Positions 1 to 12,280 are shown, counted from the first letter of the stretch. The stretch is 64,000 nt of DNA from Kitasatospora mediocidica KCTC 9733 (GCF_000744225.1 NZ_JQLN01000005.1:744001-808000); one strand, 5' to 3'. The notes: generated by a model from the letters alone, not told the origin. A program made the numbers and translations.

Positions 1-39
1 TCCCGGTCGAGTTCACGCCAGAATCACCTTGATGATCAC

Positions 40-76
40 GGTCAGCCCTCGCTCGGGCTGCGAGCGAGGGCTGACC
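40..76. terminator. Perfect 16-bp hairpin ending the P450 remnant
   Basis: A perfect inverted repeat has arms at 40-55 and 61-76 around a 5-nt loop. It swallows the stop codon and last codons of the cytochrome P450 remnant, so the reading frame runs into the original downstream terminator. There is no long T-run on either side, which is common for actinomycete terminators. Confidence 0.7.
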
Positions 77-413
77 TTTCGCCGGCCCGGATCAGACCCG
101 AGATCAGGTCGTCGCCCAGGTCCGCCCGCTTGCGGTGGATCAGCTCCGCCAGGTCCCCCACCCGTCCGGTGCGGTGCGCCTGCCCGCTGTGGTGCGAGGG
201 GTTCTTGGAGAGCCGGCCGTCCGCGAGCGCCTGGCGTGCGTCGGCGTACCGCGTCACCAACCAGGCGTCGACCCCGCTCGGGAGCGTGGTGCGGTGCACC
301 GGGGAGTGCTCACGCAACCAGGCGTACGCCGGGTAGGGATCGGTGGCGAACTCCCAGGTGAAGAGGTCGGGCCTGGGGGGCTGCTGGTGTGTCGTCTGGG
401 GCTCGTCCGGCAT
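42..413 (-). pseudogene. Cytochrome P450 remnant with internal deletion
   Basis: The first 80 or so residues are a normal actinobacterial P450 N-terminus (FTWEFATDPYPAYAWLREH, then DAWLVTRYADARQALAD). The sequence then jumps directly to ELIHRKRADLGDDLISGLI, which in intact P450s lies roughly 100 residues further on. After LIRAGE the frame runs into the terminator hairpin and stops at 123 residues, against about 400 for the family. The oxygen-binding threonine helix, the ExxR motif and the heme-ligand cysteine loop are all missing, so it cannot be an active monooxygenase. Two deletions, one internal and one removing the C-terminal half, explain the structure. The P450 assignment is firm from the N-terminal and mid-protein motifs; the subfamily is not determinable. 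Confidence 0.85.
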
Positions 414-549
414 GTCCCGACCGTATCCGGTCCGCGCGAGGAGTGAGTCTGGTCACCTGACGGGTAATCCCTGTTGCGGAGGGTCGCGGCAGCCTACGAT
501 CCTCCGATACGCGGACGCCGTGCGGTGGCGTCCAAGGGAGGAGCGGGCC

Positions 550-978
550 ATGCGGGTAGCCGGGGCAGTGGTGGTCATCGCGGTACTGACCGGCGGCGAC
601 GGGACGGGACCGGCCCGCCGGTTCGTCGCCGCGGGCGCCGCCGGACTGCTGGTCGCCGATCCCCACCCGGGGGTGGCCGAGGACCTGGCGACCGCCCTGG
701 ACCGTCCCGGTTGCCCGGTGATCGGCGTCAGCAGCGACATCCACCAGCCCAGCGACATCGCCGCGCTGGTGGACACCGCCGAGAAGCACCTCGGGCCGAT
801 CGACCTGTTCTGCGTGGCCGGCCCGGACGGCGAGCGGATCGTCGCCCTCGCCGAGCTGCCCGGCCAGCTGCACCGGCTCGCCGAGCTGCTCGACCCGCTC
901 AGCCAGGCGATCGCCGAGGTCCTCCCGCAGCAGCGGCAGGCGTCCTCGCAGGCCGTGGTGGAGCGCAAGGCCTCCTAG
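550..978 (+). CDS. Short Rossmann-fold (SDR-like) protein
   Basis: This 142-residue protein begins MRVAGAVVVIAVLTGGDGTG, a beta strand and glycine-rich loop like the dinucleotide-binding start of short-chain dehydrogenases. VSSDIHQPSDIAALVDTAEK and GPIDLFCVAGP match the segments after beta-3 and at beta-4 of that fold. It stops before the catalytic Ser-Tyr-Lys region, so it is about half the usual 250 residues and probably not a standard dehydrogenase. The ATG at 550 was chosen because AGGGAGGAG lies just upstream; the longer frame reaching back to 343 has no ribosome site. It converges on mazG and the two stop codons share one CTAG. It could be a cofactor-binding or regulatory remnant; function is unknown. 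Confidence 0.75.
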   Translation: MRVAGAVVVIAVLTGGDGTGPARRFVAAGAAGLLVADPHPGVAEDLATALDRPGCPVIGVSSDIHQPSDIAALVDTAEKHLGPIDLFCVAGPDGERIVALAELPGQLHRLAELLDPLSQAIAEVLPQQRQASSQAVVERKAS

Positions 979-1970
979 GCCGGGTGCCCCTCCGCCGCGC
1001 GGACGGCATCGCGGTAGCCGCGGGCGGCCGCGCGCAGCGCCGCGTCCGGGTCCACCCCCGCGTCGTGCGCGCGCTGCACGACGGCCAGCAGCAGCCGGCC
1101 CGCGGCGGCCTCGTCCAGCTCGGCGGGCAGCGCGTACGGGGCGTCCGGTACGGCGTCGAAGCCCGCCCGGCGCACCCGCGAGACCAGCTTGGCCGCGTAC
1201 GCCAGGGCGGGCAGCCCGGCCGGGACGCCGTCCAGCACCGAGTCCCGGTCCTGCTTCTCGGCCGCCTTGAGGGTCTCCCAGTTGGCCTCCACCTCGGCGG
1301 TGGTGTCCGCGTCCGAGTCGCCGAAGACGTGCGGGTGGCGGTACATCAGCTTCTCCACGATGTCCCCGGCCACCTCGTCGATGGTGAACGGGTCCTCCGG
1401 GTGCTCCTCGGCGATCCGGGCGTGGAAGAACACCTGGAGCAGCACGTCGCCGAGCTCCTCGCGCAGCGTGTCCCGGTCGCCCTCCTCGATCGCCTCGACC
1501 AGCTCGAACGCCTCCTCCACCAGGTACTTCACCAGTGAGGCGTGCGTCTGCTCGGCGTCCCACGGGCAGCCGCCGGGCGAGCGCAGCCGGTCCATCACCG
1601 CCACCAGGTCAAGCAGCCGGGCGCCCGGCAGGTCGTAGGAGCCGGGCAGCAGCTCGATCTCGGGGACGCTGCCGGCCTGCTCCACCGCGAGCCGGGCCAG
1701 CGCGTCGGTCAGCCCCGGGTCACCGTCCGGGCTGCCCAGCCAGACCAGCGGCGAGCGCTCGACCAGCAGCCTGGCCAGCGCGGGGGCGGTGCCGCGCTCG
1801 ACCAGCTCGACCCGCACCCCAGCCCTTTCCAGCGCGGGCAGTTGCGGATGCCCGGGGTCGGCGGCGAGCACCAGCGGAGCGCCGCGCAGCGCCTCCCAGG
1901 CGGGCCAGCTCAGCAGGCCGGGGGCGACGCGGTGGGTGGTGGTGAGCAGAGTGAGTCCGGAGGTGTCCAC
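975..1970 (-). CDS. mazG: MazG nucleoside triphosphate pyrophosphohydrolase
   Basis: MazG hydrolyses NTPs and dNTPs to the monophosphate and pyrophosphate, cleansing nucleotide pools. In this 331-residue protein the MazG domain starts at about residue 130 (MDRLRSPGGCPWDAEQTH). It carries the Mg-binding acidic motifs EEAFELVEAIEEGDRD and EELGDVLLQVFFHARIAEE, and later WETLKAAEK. The first 110 residues form a degenerate methylase-like N-terminal extension, as is usual for actinobacterial MazG. It lies downstream of the SurA-like lipoprotein on the same strand and overlaps the stop of the convergent SDR-like gene by 4 nt. The assignment is secure. Confidence 0.95.
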   Translation of the reverse strand: MDTSGLTLLTTTHRVAPGLLSWPAWEALRGAPLVLAADPGHPQLPALERAGVRVELVERGTAPALARLLVERSPLVWLGSPDGDPGLTDALARLAVEQAGSVPEIELLPGSYDLPGARLLDLVAVMDRLRSPGGCPWDAEQTHASLVKYLVEEAFELVEAIEEGDRDTLREELGDVLLQVFFHARIAEEHPEDPFTIDEVAGDIVEKLMYRHPHVFGDSDADTTAEVEANWETLKAAEKQDRDSVLDGVPAGLPALAYAAKLVSRVRRAGFDAVPDAPYALPAELDEAAAGRLLLAVVQRAHDAGVDPDAALRAAARGYRDAVRAAEGHPA

Positions 1971-2065
1971 GCATCGAACCTACCGCCCCGGGGGCAGCAC
2001 CTACCGCGCGGTTCACGGACCGTACGGCGGCCGGGGCGGGCGTCGGCCAGTGCAGGACGGCCGGG

Positions 2066-2707
2066 TCAGGCGGCCGGGGCGGCCGGCGGGAGCCAGGCGG
2101 CGCTGGGGCCGTTCAGCACGCCCTGCTGGTCGTCCCAGCTGCCGTAGCGGGGGTTGACGCTGACCTTGAGGTCGGTGGCGGACTGCGCCAGCAACTGGCG
2201 CACCGCCGTGGCGGCCTGGGGGCTGCCGATCTGCTGGCCACTGAGCCCGGCCAGCTTCTGCAGGCCGAGCCACTCCCGGTAGAACGCGTCGATCTGCCCG
2301 GTCGGCACCGCCTGCTTGACCAGCAGCATCTGCTCCAGGGCGGGCTCCCCGCCCAGCTCCTGGGCCTCCGCCTGGCGGGTCCGGGCGATCTCGGTGTCGG
2401 AGACCGACAGGCCGTTCGTCGCGAGCGCGTGCGCCACCACCGCGCTCATCACCATCTGCGCGACGGTGGCCTGGGCCAGGTCGGCCGGCTCCTGGTACGA
2501 GGCGGCCGGCTGGCCGGAGGACTGCGCCGCGCCCTCGCTGCGGACCGCGGCCATCCGGGCCTGCACCGCGGAGACGGTGATCTTGTCCTGCCCGACCACC
2601 GCCGCCGCGCCCGGATGCGACACCCCACAGGCGCTGAGGACGACGGCCGCCACCAGGGCGCCGACGGCGGGGACGGTACGACGGAGGACGGAGCTGCTGC
2701 GGATCAC
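2066..2707 (-). CDS. SurA N-terminal-domain-like lipoprotein
   Basis: This secreted lipoprotein has a lipobox LSAC-G after a hydrophobic stretch (VGALVAAVVLSAC). The mature part is alpha-helical and resembles the N-terminal chaperone domain of SurA/PrsA-type foldases (VVGQDKITVSAVQARMAAVR); there is no parvulin isomerase domain. The GTG at 2707 was chosen because GGGAGG lies 6 nt upstream and a signal peptide follows directly; an upstream ATG at 2824 would add 39 non-signal residues. It precedes mazG in the same direction with a gap of about 95 bp. A role in extracytoplasmic protein folding is inferred from the family only. Confidence 0.85.
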   Translation of the reverse strand: MIRSSSVLRRTVPAVGALVAAVVLSACGVSHPGAAAVVGQDKITVSAVQARMAAVRSEGAAQSSGQPAASYQEPADLAQATVAQMVMSAVVAHALATNGLSVSDTEIARTRQAEAQELGGEPALEQMLLVKQAVPTGQIDAFYREWLGLQKLAGLSGQQIGSPQAATAVRQLLAQSATDLKVSVNPRYGSWDDQQGVLNGPSAAWLPPAAPAA

Positions 2708-2849
2708 GCGGGGCCTCCCGGGGCGCAAACGCTGTGACGACTCGTTGCTCTGGGTATCTCCTGACGGAGTTGAGGATAGGGAGGCTGACGGGTCGTTGCC
2801 CAGACCCAGGACCGAACGGGTCACCCGTACGGGTCTGGGTGGGTGCGGG

Positions 2850-4628
2850 TCAACGGCCGGTGCGGTAGGGATTCCCGGGCGCCGGGCCGTACGTCGGCCA
2901 GCTGCCGGTGCGCGGGTCCAGGGGCTGCGGGCCGGTCCGGCGGTGGTGCTGGAGCTGGTCCAGGTGCTGCCGCAGCCGGCTGACGTCCGGGTGGCGCGGG
3001 CCGAGCCGGGGCTCGCGGTCGAAGAGCAGCGCCAGCAACCACTCCCAGGCGCCCTCGGTGTCGCCCGCGCCGGCCAGCAGCAGTCCGATCCGCTCGCGCA
3101 GGTCGAAGCAGCGCTCCGGGTCGGTGTCCAGGCCCGCCTCCAGCCGGGCCGTGTGGCCGGCCAGCAGCGCGCGGTACTCGGCCAGCGCCTCCTGGCCGCG
3201 GCCGAGCTGCTCCAGGCAGCCGGCGGCCTTGCGCCGGTGGTCCAGCGCCTGCGGGTCGTGCGGGCCGCCGTCGGCCGCGGCCACTGTGGCGAGCAGCTGG
3301 TACTCCGGCAGGGCGGCGCGGTACTGGCGCTCCTGGAGCAGGGTGCGGGCGTAGATGGTGCGCAGCGTGCGGACCAGCGGGGCCCGGTCGCCGTGCTCGG
3401 CCCGGGCCACCGGGAGCAGCCGGGCGGCCAGGTCGATCACCTCGGCGTAGCGGTGCGCCGCGAGCAGGTCGGAGACCGCGCCGCAGGCCGCCGCCAGGTC
3501 GGTGGTCGGCGCGGTCCCGGGCGGCGGGGTGGGCGTCAGCGGGAAGGACGGCGCGGCGGGCGACGCGGCGGGGTACGCACCCGACGGCACGCTCGGCGGC
3601 GCGGCCGGGGCGGCCGGGGCGGGGACGGCGGCGTACGGGGGCGGCGCAGGCCGGTCGGCGGCCAGCGGGTGGTGCGGGTGGCGGTAGGGCGCCGTCGGGT
3701 CGGGCAGCGGGCCCGGACGCGGTGCGACCGAGCCGCTCGGCGAGGGCAGCATCGGCAGCAGCCGCCGGTGCACCTCCTGGGCGTCGGCGGGCCGGTCGGC
3801 GGGCCGCTTGGCCAACAGGTCGAGCACCAGCGCCTCCAGCACGGCCGGCACCTCGGCCCGCAACTGCCGCAGCGGCACCGGCGGTTCGTCCACCTGGCGG
3901 CGCAGCACGCCGAGCGCGGTGGGGGCCCGGAACGGCTCCTCGCCCGCGAGCATCTCGTGCAGCAGGCAGCCGAGCGCGTAGAGGTCGCTGCGCGGGTCGA
4001 CGACGCCGGAGAGCGCCTGCTCGGGGGCCATGTAGGACGGGCTGCCGATCGGCACGCCGGTCATCGTCAGCCGGGTGTGCTCGCGGTCCAGCGCGGTCGC
4101 GATGCCGAGGTCCAGGACCACCACCCGGCCGTCCTGGCGGACCATCACATTGCTGGGCTTGAGGTCGCGGTGGACCACCGGGACGGCGTGCACCACCGAG
4201 AGCGCGGCGCAGATCTGGGCCGCCACCGCGACCGCCCAGTCGATCGGGAACGGGCTCTCCTCGGCGATCAGGTCGCCGAGGCTGATCCCGGGGACCCGTT
4301 GCATGACCAGGTAGAGCTCCCCGGCGTCCTCGCCCGCGTCGAAGACGGTGACCAGGCCCGGGTGGTCCATCGCGGCGGTGATCCGGCACTCGCGCAGGAA
4401 GCGGCGGCGCAGGTCGTCGCGGCCCTCCCGGCCGTCCGCGGTAGCGCCGACGGAGGCCCTGGCGTGGGCGCCGGCCTCGGCGGCGACGAGCAGGTCGGTG
4501 CGCAGCAGTTTGACGGCGACCCGGCGGTCGAGCCGTTCGTCGTAGCCGGCCCAGACCTGGCCCATCCCGCCGTGGCCGATCTTCTCGGCCAGCCGGTAGC
4601 GCCCGTCGATCACCCGGGCGCCGGTCAT
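2850..4628 (-). CDS. Serine/threonine protein kinase with C-terminal helical repeats
   Basis: The kinase domain occupies about residues 7-290. The glycine loop is IGHGGMGQVWAGY, the ATP-anchoring lysine is in VAVKLL (about Lys40), the catalytic loop is VVHRDLKPSNVMV, the metal-binding motif is DLGIA (DLG in place of DFG), and APE is in YMAPEQAL. A proline/alanine-rich linker of about 90 residues follows, then helical TPR-like repeats. No transmembrane helix or PASTA domain is visible, so it is probably cytoplasmic. An extra stretch of about 35 residues lies after the lysine strand. Its start ATG overlaps the stop of the upstream small membrane protein by 4 nt (ATGA), so the two are translationally coupled. 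Substrates are unknown. Confidence 0.92.
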   Translation of the reverse strand: MTGARVIDGRYRLAEKIGHGGMGQVWAGYDERLDRRVAVKLLRTDLLVAAEAGAHARASVGATADGREGRDDLRRRFLRECRITAAMDHPGLVTVFDAGEDAGELYLVMQRVPGISLGDLIAEESPFPIDWAVAVAAQICAALSVVHAVPVVHRDLKPSNVMVRQDGRVVVLDLGIATALDREHTRLTMTGVPIGSPSYMAPEQALSGVVDPRSDLYALGCLLHEMLAGEEPFRAPTALGVLRRQVDEPPVPLRQLRAEVPAVLEALVLDLLAKRPADRPADAQEVHRRLLPMLPSPSGSVAPRPGPLPDPTAPYRHPHHPLAADRPAPPPYAAVPAPAAPAAPPSVPSGAYPAASPAAPSFPLTPTPPPGTAPTTDLAAACGAVSDLLAAHRYAEVIDLAARLLPVARAEHGDRAPLVRTLRTIYARTLLQERQYRAALPEYQLLATVAAADGGPHDPQALDHRRKAAGCLEQLGRGQEALAEYRALLAGHTARLEAGLDTDPERCFDLRERIGLLLAGAGDTEGAWEWLLALLFDREPRLGPRHPDVSRLRQHLDQLQHHRRTGPQPLDPRTGSWPTYGPAPGNPYRTGR

Positions 4629-5194
4629 CGCCCGCCGCCGCCCTCGGCCTGCCGGCGCAGCAGCTCACCGAGTTGCTGGAGCTCGTCCACCGGCGCCTGC
4701 GTCGACGGCTGCGGCTGGTGCGACGGCTGCGGGCTCGGATACCCCGGCGCCGGGTGCGGCGGCTGCGGCGCGTACGACTGCGGGTACGCCTGCGGGTACG
4801 CCTGCGCATAGGGCTGCGGGTACGCCGGTTGCGGTGCGACCGGCACACCCCAGACCGCCCGACGGTCCATCAGCAGGAAGTGCACCGGTGGCACGAAGAT
4901 CAGCACGACCATCGTGGCCATGCCGATCCCGTTGGCCACCACCTGCCGCTTGTCGCCCGCGAGCCCCCCGCAGACCACCATCAGCCCGAGGAGGCACCCG
5001 AAGACCACCGCGCCCGCGACGTCCACCCCGCGCCTGCGCCGCCGGGCGAGCAGCAGCGCGGGGACGAAGCCGAGCAGTCCGGCCGTCAGTACCGGGAGCA
5101 GGGCGAGCAGCACCTTGGCCGGGACGCCGAACGGTCCCGGCACCCGCGGTGGAGGGGACGGCGGCCCGAACTGGCTCGGGTAGTGGCCTGCCAT
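4625..5194 (-). CDS. Small membrane protein with Pro/Gln/Tyr-rich tail
   Basis: This protein of 189 residues has three predicted membrane helices (around VLLALLPVLTAGLLGF, VDVAGAVVFGCLLGLMVV and GMATMVVLIFVPPVHFLLM). A long cytoplasmic-looking tail follows, built of AYPQ-type repeats and ending DELQQLGELLRRQAEG. The ATG at 5194 (MAGHYPSQFG) is preferred over an upstream start at 5293 because GGGAG precedes it and the extra 33 residues do not look like protein. It overlaps the kinase start by 4 nt and forms an operon with it, so it may be a partner or substrate of the kinase. I do not recognise a named family. Confidence 0.8.
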   Translation of the reverse strand: MAGHYPSQFGPPSPPPRVPGPFGVPAKVLLALLPVLTAGLLGFVPALLLARRRRRGVDVAGAVVFGCLLGLMVVCGGLAGDKRQVVANGIGMATMVVLIFVPPVHFLLMDRRAVWGVPVAPQPAYPQPYAQAYPQAYPQSYAPQPPHPAPGYPSPQPSHQPQPSTQAPVDELQQLGELLRRQAEGGGGR

Positions 5195-5312
5195 GGGTGC
5201 GTGCTCCCGTGCGGGTGGTGATGGGACGTGACGACCGTACCGCCGGCCGGGGTCCGTTCGGATGAAAAGCGACCGGACCGTGATGATCACCACCGGGCCC
5301 GCCCCACCCGGG

Positions 5313-7457
5313 TCAACGCGGCGTCAGATCCCCCTCGGCCAGGCCGTCGGTCAGTCCCTGGGCCAGTCGGCGGCCCAGTTCGCCGGCCCGGCGCAGCTCC
5401 GTCTCGAACGCGGCGACCCGCCGGAACGCCTCTCCCAGCTCCCGCTGGCGCTCGATCGGCAGGCGGGGCAGCTGCACCCGGCGCACGTCCAGCCGCGCGG
5501 TCGTGGAGGCGTGGCTGCTGGCGCGGCGGCTACCGGCCGTCGAGCGCAGCCGGCCCGCCACGAACTCGGCGTCCAGCACGGCGGGGTCGGGTCGCAGCAG
5601 GTGCAGCTGACGGCCGAGCGCGACGCCGTCGGCCGGGTCGCCGGCCCGGACCACCACGGCTGCCCCAGCGCCCAGGGCGGGGGTCAGCACGTCTCCGGGG
5701 CGGGTCAGCACGAGGTCGGCCGACGCGTCCGTCAGCTGCGTGGGGGCGTGACCGGCCGTCAGGTCCTGCTCGGTCAGCACCGCCGCGCCCGGACCGCCGT
5801 CGGCGGCCGACCGGGTGACCGCCGGGCCCTGGCCCGAGGAGTGCACCTCCAGCGCCCCGGCCCGGACCAGTTCGCCGATAGTGATCATCGGAGCGGCGGT
5901 CCGCTCGGCGGGCTCGACGACCGGGGGCAGCGCCTCGTCCAGTCCGGCCAGTCCGGCCAGCACCTCGGCCAGCCGTCCGTGCAGGTGCTCCAGCGCGCCC
6001 GCGCCGCCGATCGGGGCGGCCGGCGGCAGGTGGCGGGCCGGGGAGAGGTCGGTCTCGTCGTCCAGCAGGTCGATGACGTCCAGCACCCGGTGCACGCCGG
6101 GCCGGTCGGCCGGAGCCGGGCCGCCCGTGCGGGCGGCGCCGTCGAAGGCGTGCCAGGTCTCCAGGACGGTCCGGCGCAGTTCGGGCCAGCCGATCCGGTC
6201 CCGGCCGCCGGTCGCGGCGGCGGCGGGCTGGGTGGCGGTGGCGTCGAGCAGCAGCAGGCGGCGCGGGACCGCTGTCGGCTCCTGCGGGTCGGGGCGGCGC
6301 AGCAGCCACAGGTGCAGCGGCACGCCGTACGGGGGCGCGACGCCGGCCGGCAGCGCGACCACCGCGCGCAGCGCGCCCGAGCGCAGCAGCTCGGCGCGCA
6401 GCCGTCGCCCGGCCCGCCGGGAGGCCACCGTGGGCGGCAGCAGCAGGGCGGTCAGGCCGCCGGGGCGGGTGTGCGCCAGGCAGTGCAGCAGCCAGGCGAG
6501 TTCGGACTCGGCGCGCGGCGGCACCTGGTCCAGGAGCCAGCGCGAGTCGTAGCGCAACTCGTCGTGGCCCCAGTCGCGTTCGTTGTACGGGGGCTGGCAG
6601 AGTACGGCGTCGGCGAGCAGCCCGGGGTGGGCGTCGGCGCGCAGGCTGTCGCCGGGGGCCAGATGCAGCGGGAGCGGCCCGGGGGTGGCCGCGGGGGTGT
6701 GCAGGGCCAGCCGGAGCAGGGCGGCCGCGGCCGGCACGGGGTCCAGCTCCTGGCCGTGGCGGACCACGTCGGTCGGCAGCGCCAGCAGCAGCGCGCCCAG
6801 GCCGCAGGCGGGGTCCAGGACGCTGCGCAGCTCGCCGTGCAGGTGCGGCTCGGCGGCGGCGAGAGCGGCCAGCAGTGCGGCGGCGTCCGGTGGAGTCGGG
6901 CTGACCTGGCGGGAGTTGGCCTCGGCGTAACGGGTGAGCAGCTGCTCGTAGCCGGCGGCGGCGCCGTGCTCGGCGGCCAGCCGGGCGAGCAGCCGGGCCA
7001 GCTCCAGCTGGGTGCTGCCGTAGAGCGTGGGCAGGGCGAGCAGGGCGGTGCCCGGCGGGCCCAGGGTCGCGGTGGACAGCTCGGCCAGGGCCTGCGGCAG
7101 CGCGAGCGCGAGCCGGGTGTCGGGTTCGCGCTCCAGCGCGTTCCAGCGCTCGGGCGCGCGGTGCAGCAGGAGCAGGAAGGCGCCGGCGGGCAGCAGCAGC
7201 GCGGCCGGGTGGCCGGCCGGGTCGCGCAGCGCCTCCAGCTGCTGCCAGACCCTTTCCAGCAGCGGGAGTTCGACGATCTTGCCCTGCCCGCGCAGCCAGG
7301 ACTCGACCCGGTCGAGCGGGAAGGTCGGGCTGGCCTCGGTGCCGCCGACCGGTTGCGGGAAGTCGGGGTGGCGGCGGCGCCAGTTGCTGACCGCCGCCCG
7401 CCCGACTCCGGCGAGCCTGGCGATCTCGACGGCGGTCACCTCGGGACTCTCCGACAT
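5313..7457 (-). CDS. Orphan N-6 DNA methylase with N-terminal HTH
   Basis: This 714-residue protein begins with a helix-turn-helix (residues 8-27, TAVEIARLAGVGRAAVSNWR). It continues as a type I-like HsdM methylase fold with the AdoMet motif LDPACGLG at about residue 214. The catalytic motif IV at about residue 286 is CQPPYNERDW, where active N6-adenine methylases have N/D-PP-Y/F. The last 200 residues look like a degenerate specificity (HsdS-like) region ending in a coiled coil. No restriction subunit is nearby, so this is an orphan. AGGAGG lies 9 nt before the ATG. With a glutamine in motif IV it may bind DNA and AdoMet without methylating, and may be a regulator rather than a modification enzyme. 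Confidence 0.85.
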   Translation of the reverse strand: MSESPEVTAVEIARLAGVGRAAVSNWRRRHPDFPQPVGGTEASPTFPLDRVESWLRGQGKIVELPLLERVWQQLEALRDPAGHPAALLLPAGAFLLLLHRAPERWNALEREPDTRLALALPQALAELSTATLGPPGTALLALPTLYGSTQLELARLLARLAAEHGAAAGYEQLLTRYAEANSRQVSPTPPDAAALLAALAAAEPHLHGELRSVLDPACGLGALLLALPTDVVRHGQELDPVPAAAALLRLALHTPAATPGPLPLHLAPGDSLRADAHPGLLADAVLCQPPYNERDWGHDELRYDSRWLLDQVPPRAESELAWLLHCLAHTRPGGLTALLLPPTVASRRAGRRLRAELLRSGALRAVVALPAGVAPPYGVPLHLWLLRRPDPQEPTAVPRRLLLLDATATQPAAAATGGRDRIGWPELRRTVLETWHAFDGAARTGGPAPADRPGVHRVLDVIDLLDDETDLSPARHLPPAAPIGGAGALEHLHGRLAEVLAGLAGLDEALPPVVEPAERTAAPMITIGELVRAGALEVHSSGQGPAVTRSAADGGPGAAVLTEQDLTAGHAPTQLTDASADLVLTRPGDVLTPALGAGAAVVVRAGDPADGVALGRQLHLLRPDPAVLDAEFVAGRLRSTAGSRRASSHASTTARLDVRRVQLPRLPIERQRELGEAFRRVAAFETELRRAGELGRRLAQGLTDGLAEGDLTPR

Positions 7458-7470
7458 GGACGGCTCCTCC

Positions 7471-7570
7471 TGTGAACGGCCTGTGACCGCACAGCATAGC
7501 CAGGCGCCTATCGATCGGCGTTCACACGTGAACAGACGTGTTTCGCATTTTCCTGTTGACAGCGTTCACA
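7471..7570. promoter_or_regulatory. Cluster of CGTTCACA operator-like repeats
   Basis: The octamer CGTTCACA occurs three times between the methylase and the DUF4352 lipoprotein: inverted at 7471-7478 next to the methylase ribosome site, direct at 7519-7526, and direct at 7563-7570. The central copy forms an inverted repeat GTTCAC-AC-GTGAAC (7520-7533). The last copy lies inside the spacer of the predicted lipoprotein promoter. The arrangement suggests a repressor controlling both divergent genes; the methylase HTH protein is one candidate. Confidence 0.5.
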
Positions 7571-7584
7571 GCTGCTGATGTGAT
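7556..7584 (+). promoter_or_regulatory. Predicted sigma-70-type promoter for the lipoprotein gene
   Basis: TTGACA (7556-7561) and TGTGAT (7579-7584) are separated by 17 bp, with the gene start 63 bp beyond. The -35 is consensus and the -10 is weak. A CGTTCACA repeat occupies the spacer. Confidence 0.5.
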
Positions 7585-7647
7585 GAACCCATCGCACCGG
7601 GCGGCAGCCGCCGCCCCGGGAAGCGCCAGAGAGCAAGGGATCCCGCC

Positions 7648-8253
7648 ATGCGCATCACCGCCACCCGCCGCCGCACCTCCGCAACCCTGCTGGCCTCGGC
7701 CGTGCTGATCGCCCTGGCCACCACGGCCTGCGGCCCGACCGCCACCAGTTCGGTCTCCACCCAGCCCAAGCAGTCGGCCGCGGCGGGCGCGCCGGGCAGC
7801 GCGAAGCCGGCCGGGGGGACCGCCAAGACCCCGACCGTCGCCAAGATCGGCGACACCATCGCACTCAAGGGCCAGGACGCCGGCTCGTCGGCCGACGTCA
7901 CGGTGGTCAAGGTGGTCGACAACGCCCAGAGCTCGGACGACTACTCCAAGCCGGCCGACGGAAAGCGCTGGATCGCCGTCCAGTTCCGGATCAAGAACAC
8001 CGGCAGCACGGCCTACAGCGACGCCCCGGAGAACGGCACCACCGTCCTGGACGGCCAGGGCCAGTCCTACAACTCGGTGGTCGCCGACACCACGGCCGGC
8101 CAGAGCTTCGCCGTCCCCGCCAACATCGCCACCGGGGACAGCGCGCTCGGCTTCATCACCTTCGAGGTCCCGAAGGACACCAAGCTCGAGAAGGTGCAGT
8201 TCACCCTCGACAGCGGCTTCGCCAACCAGACCGGTCAGTGGACGCTCGCCTGA
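7648..8253 (+). CDS. DUF4352-type lipoprotein
   Basis: This 201-residue lipoprotein has a twin-arginine-free signal peptide (TLLASAVLIALATTAC-G lipobox). A Ser/Ala/Pro linker follows, then a single beta-sandwich domain of the DUF4352/telokin-like type (residues 65-200; WIAVQFRIKNTGSTAYSDA and GFITFEVPKDTKLEKVQF are characteristic strands). Such domains sit on the outer face of the membrane and are usually of unknown function. It is expressed divergently from the methylase and converges on mfd, with a strong hairpin between. The ATG at 7648 has a weak ribosome site (GGGATC) but the signal peptide fixes the start. Confidence 0.85.
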   Translation: MRITATRRRTSATLLASAVLIALATTACGPTATSSVSTQPKQSAAAGAPGSAKPAGGTAKTPTVAKIGDTIALKGQDAGSSADVTVVKVVDNAQSSDDYSKPADGKRWIAVQFRIKNTGSTAYSDAPENGTTVLDGQGQSYNSVVADTTAGQSFAVPANIATGDSALGFITFEVPKDTKLEKVQFTLDSGFANQTGQWTLA

Positions 8254-8254
8254 C

Positions 8255-8289
8255 CGGTGGTCCCGGGGACTCCCCACCCGGGACCACCG
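8255..8289. terminator. Bidirectional terminator between lipoprotein gene and mfd
   Basis: A perfect 13-bp stem (8255-8267 with 8277-8289) and 9-nt loop begin right after the lipoprotein stop and 8 nt beyond the mfd stop. It serves both convergent genes. Confidence 0.8.
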
Positions 8290-8296
8290 ACAGGTC

Positions 8297-11911
<3,615 letters not shown>

Positions 11912-12280
11912 GGAGTCTTCTTCGTCCCGTTGCTTCCAGGCGGAGCCGCCGGCACCGGTGGTCGTGCGGCGGCCGGGCAGCGTGATGGACCCGGCACGCG
12001 GTGCGAGGGGCCGGGTCAAGGTCCCAGCGTACGCCGAGCGACCGACCCGCACGCGGCCAGCCACGTCGGCGCCGCTGTCGTGGCCGGCAGCTGGAAGATC
12101 GATCGTCAAGAAGTGGACACACTCCTGTCACTGCCCGTCCATGGACGGCGCGCACCATGGTTCTTGTGCACGCCGCTCCAACCGTGGGGGATGGACTGGT
12201 GTGCCGATCGCGCTCCGATGGGGGTCGGGGTGCGAGGCCGGGCGACCCTGGGTGGGGGCGCCCGCCCAAGCGTCGGGAGT

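Noticed and set aside
11912..12109. Upstream extension of mfd to 12109
   Set aside because: The extra 66 residues are low complexity and the conserved Mfd N-terminus begins at the ATG at 11911.
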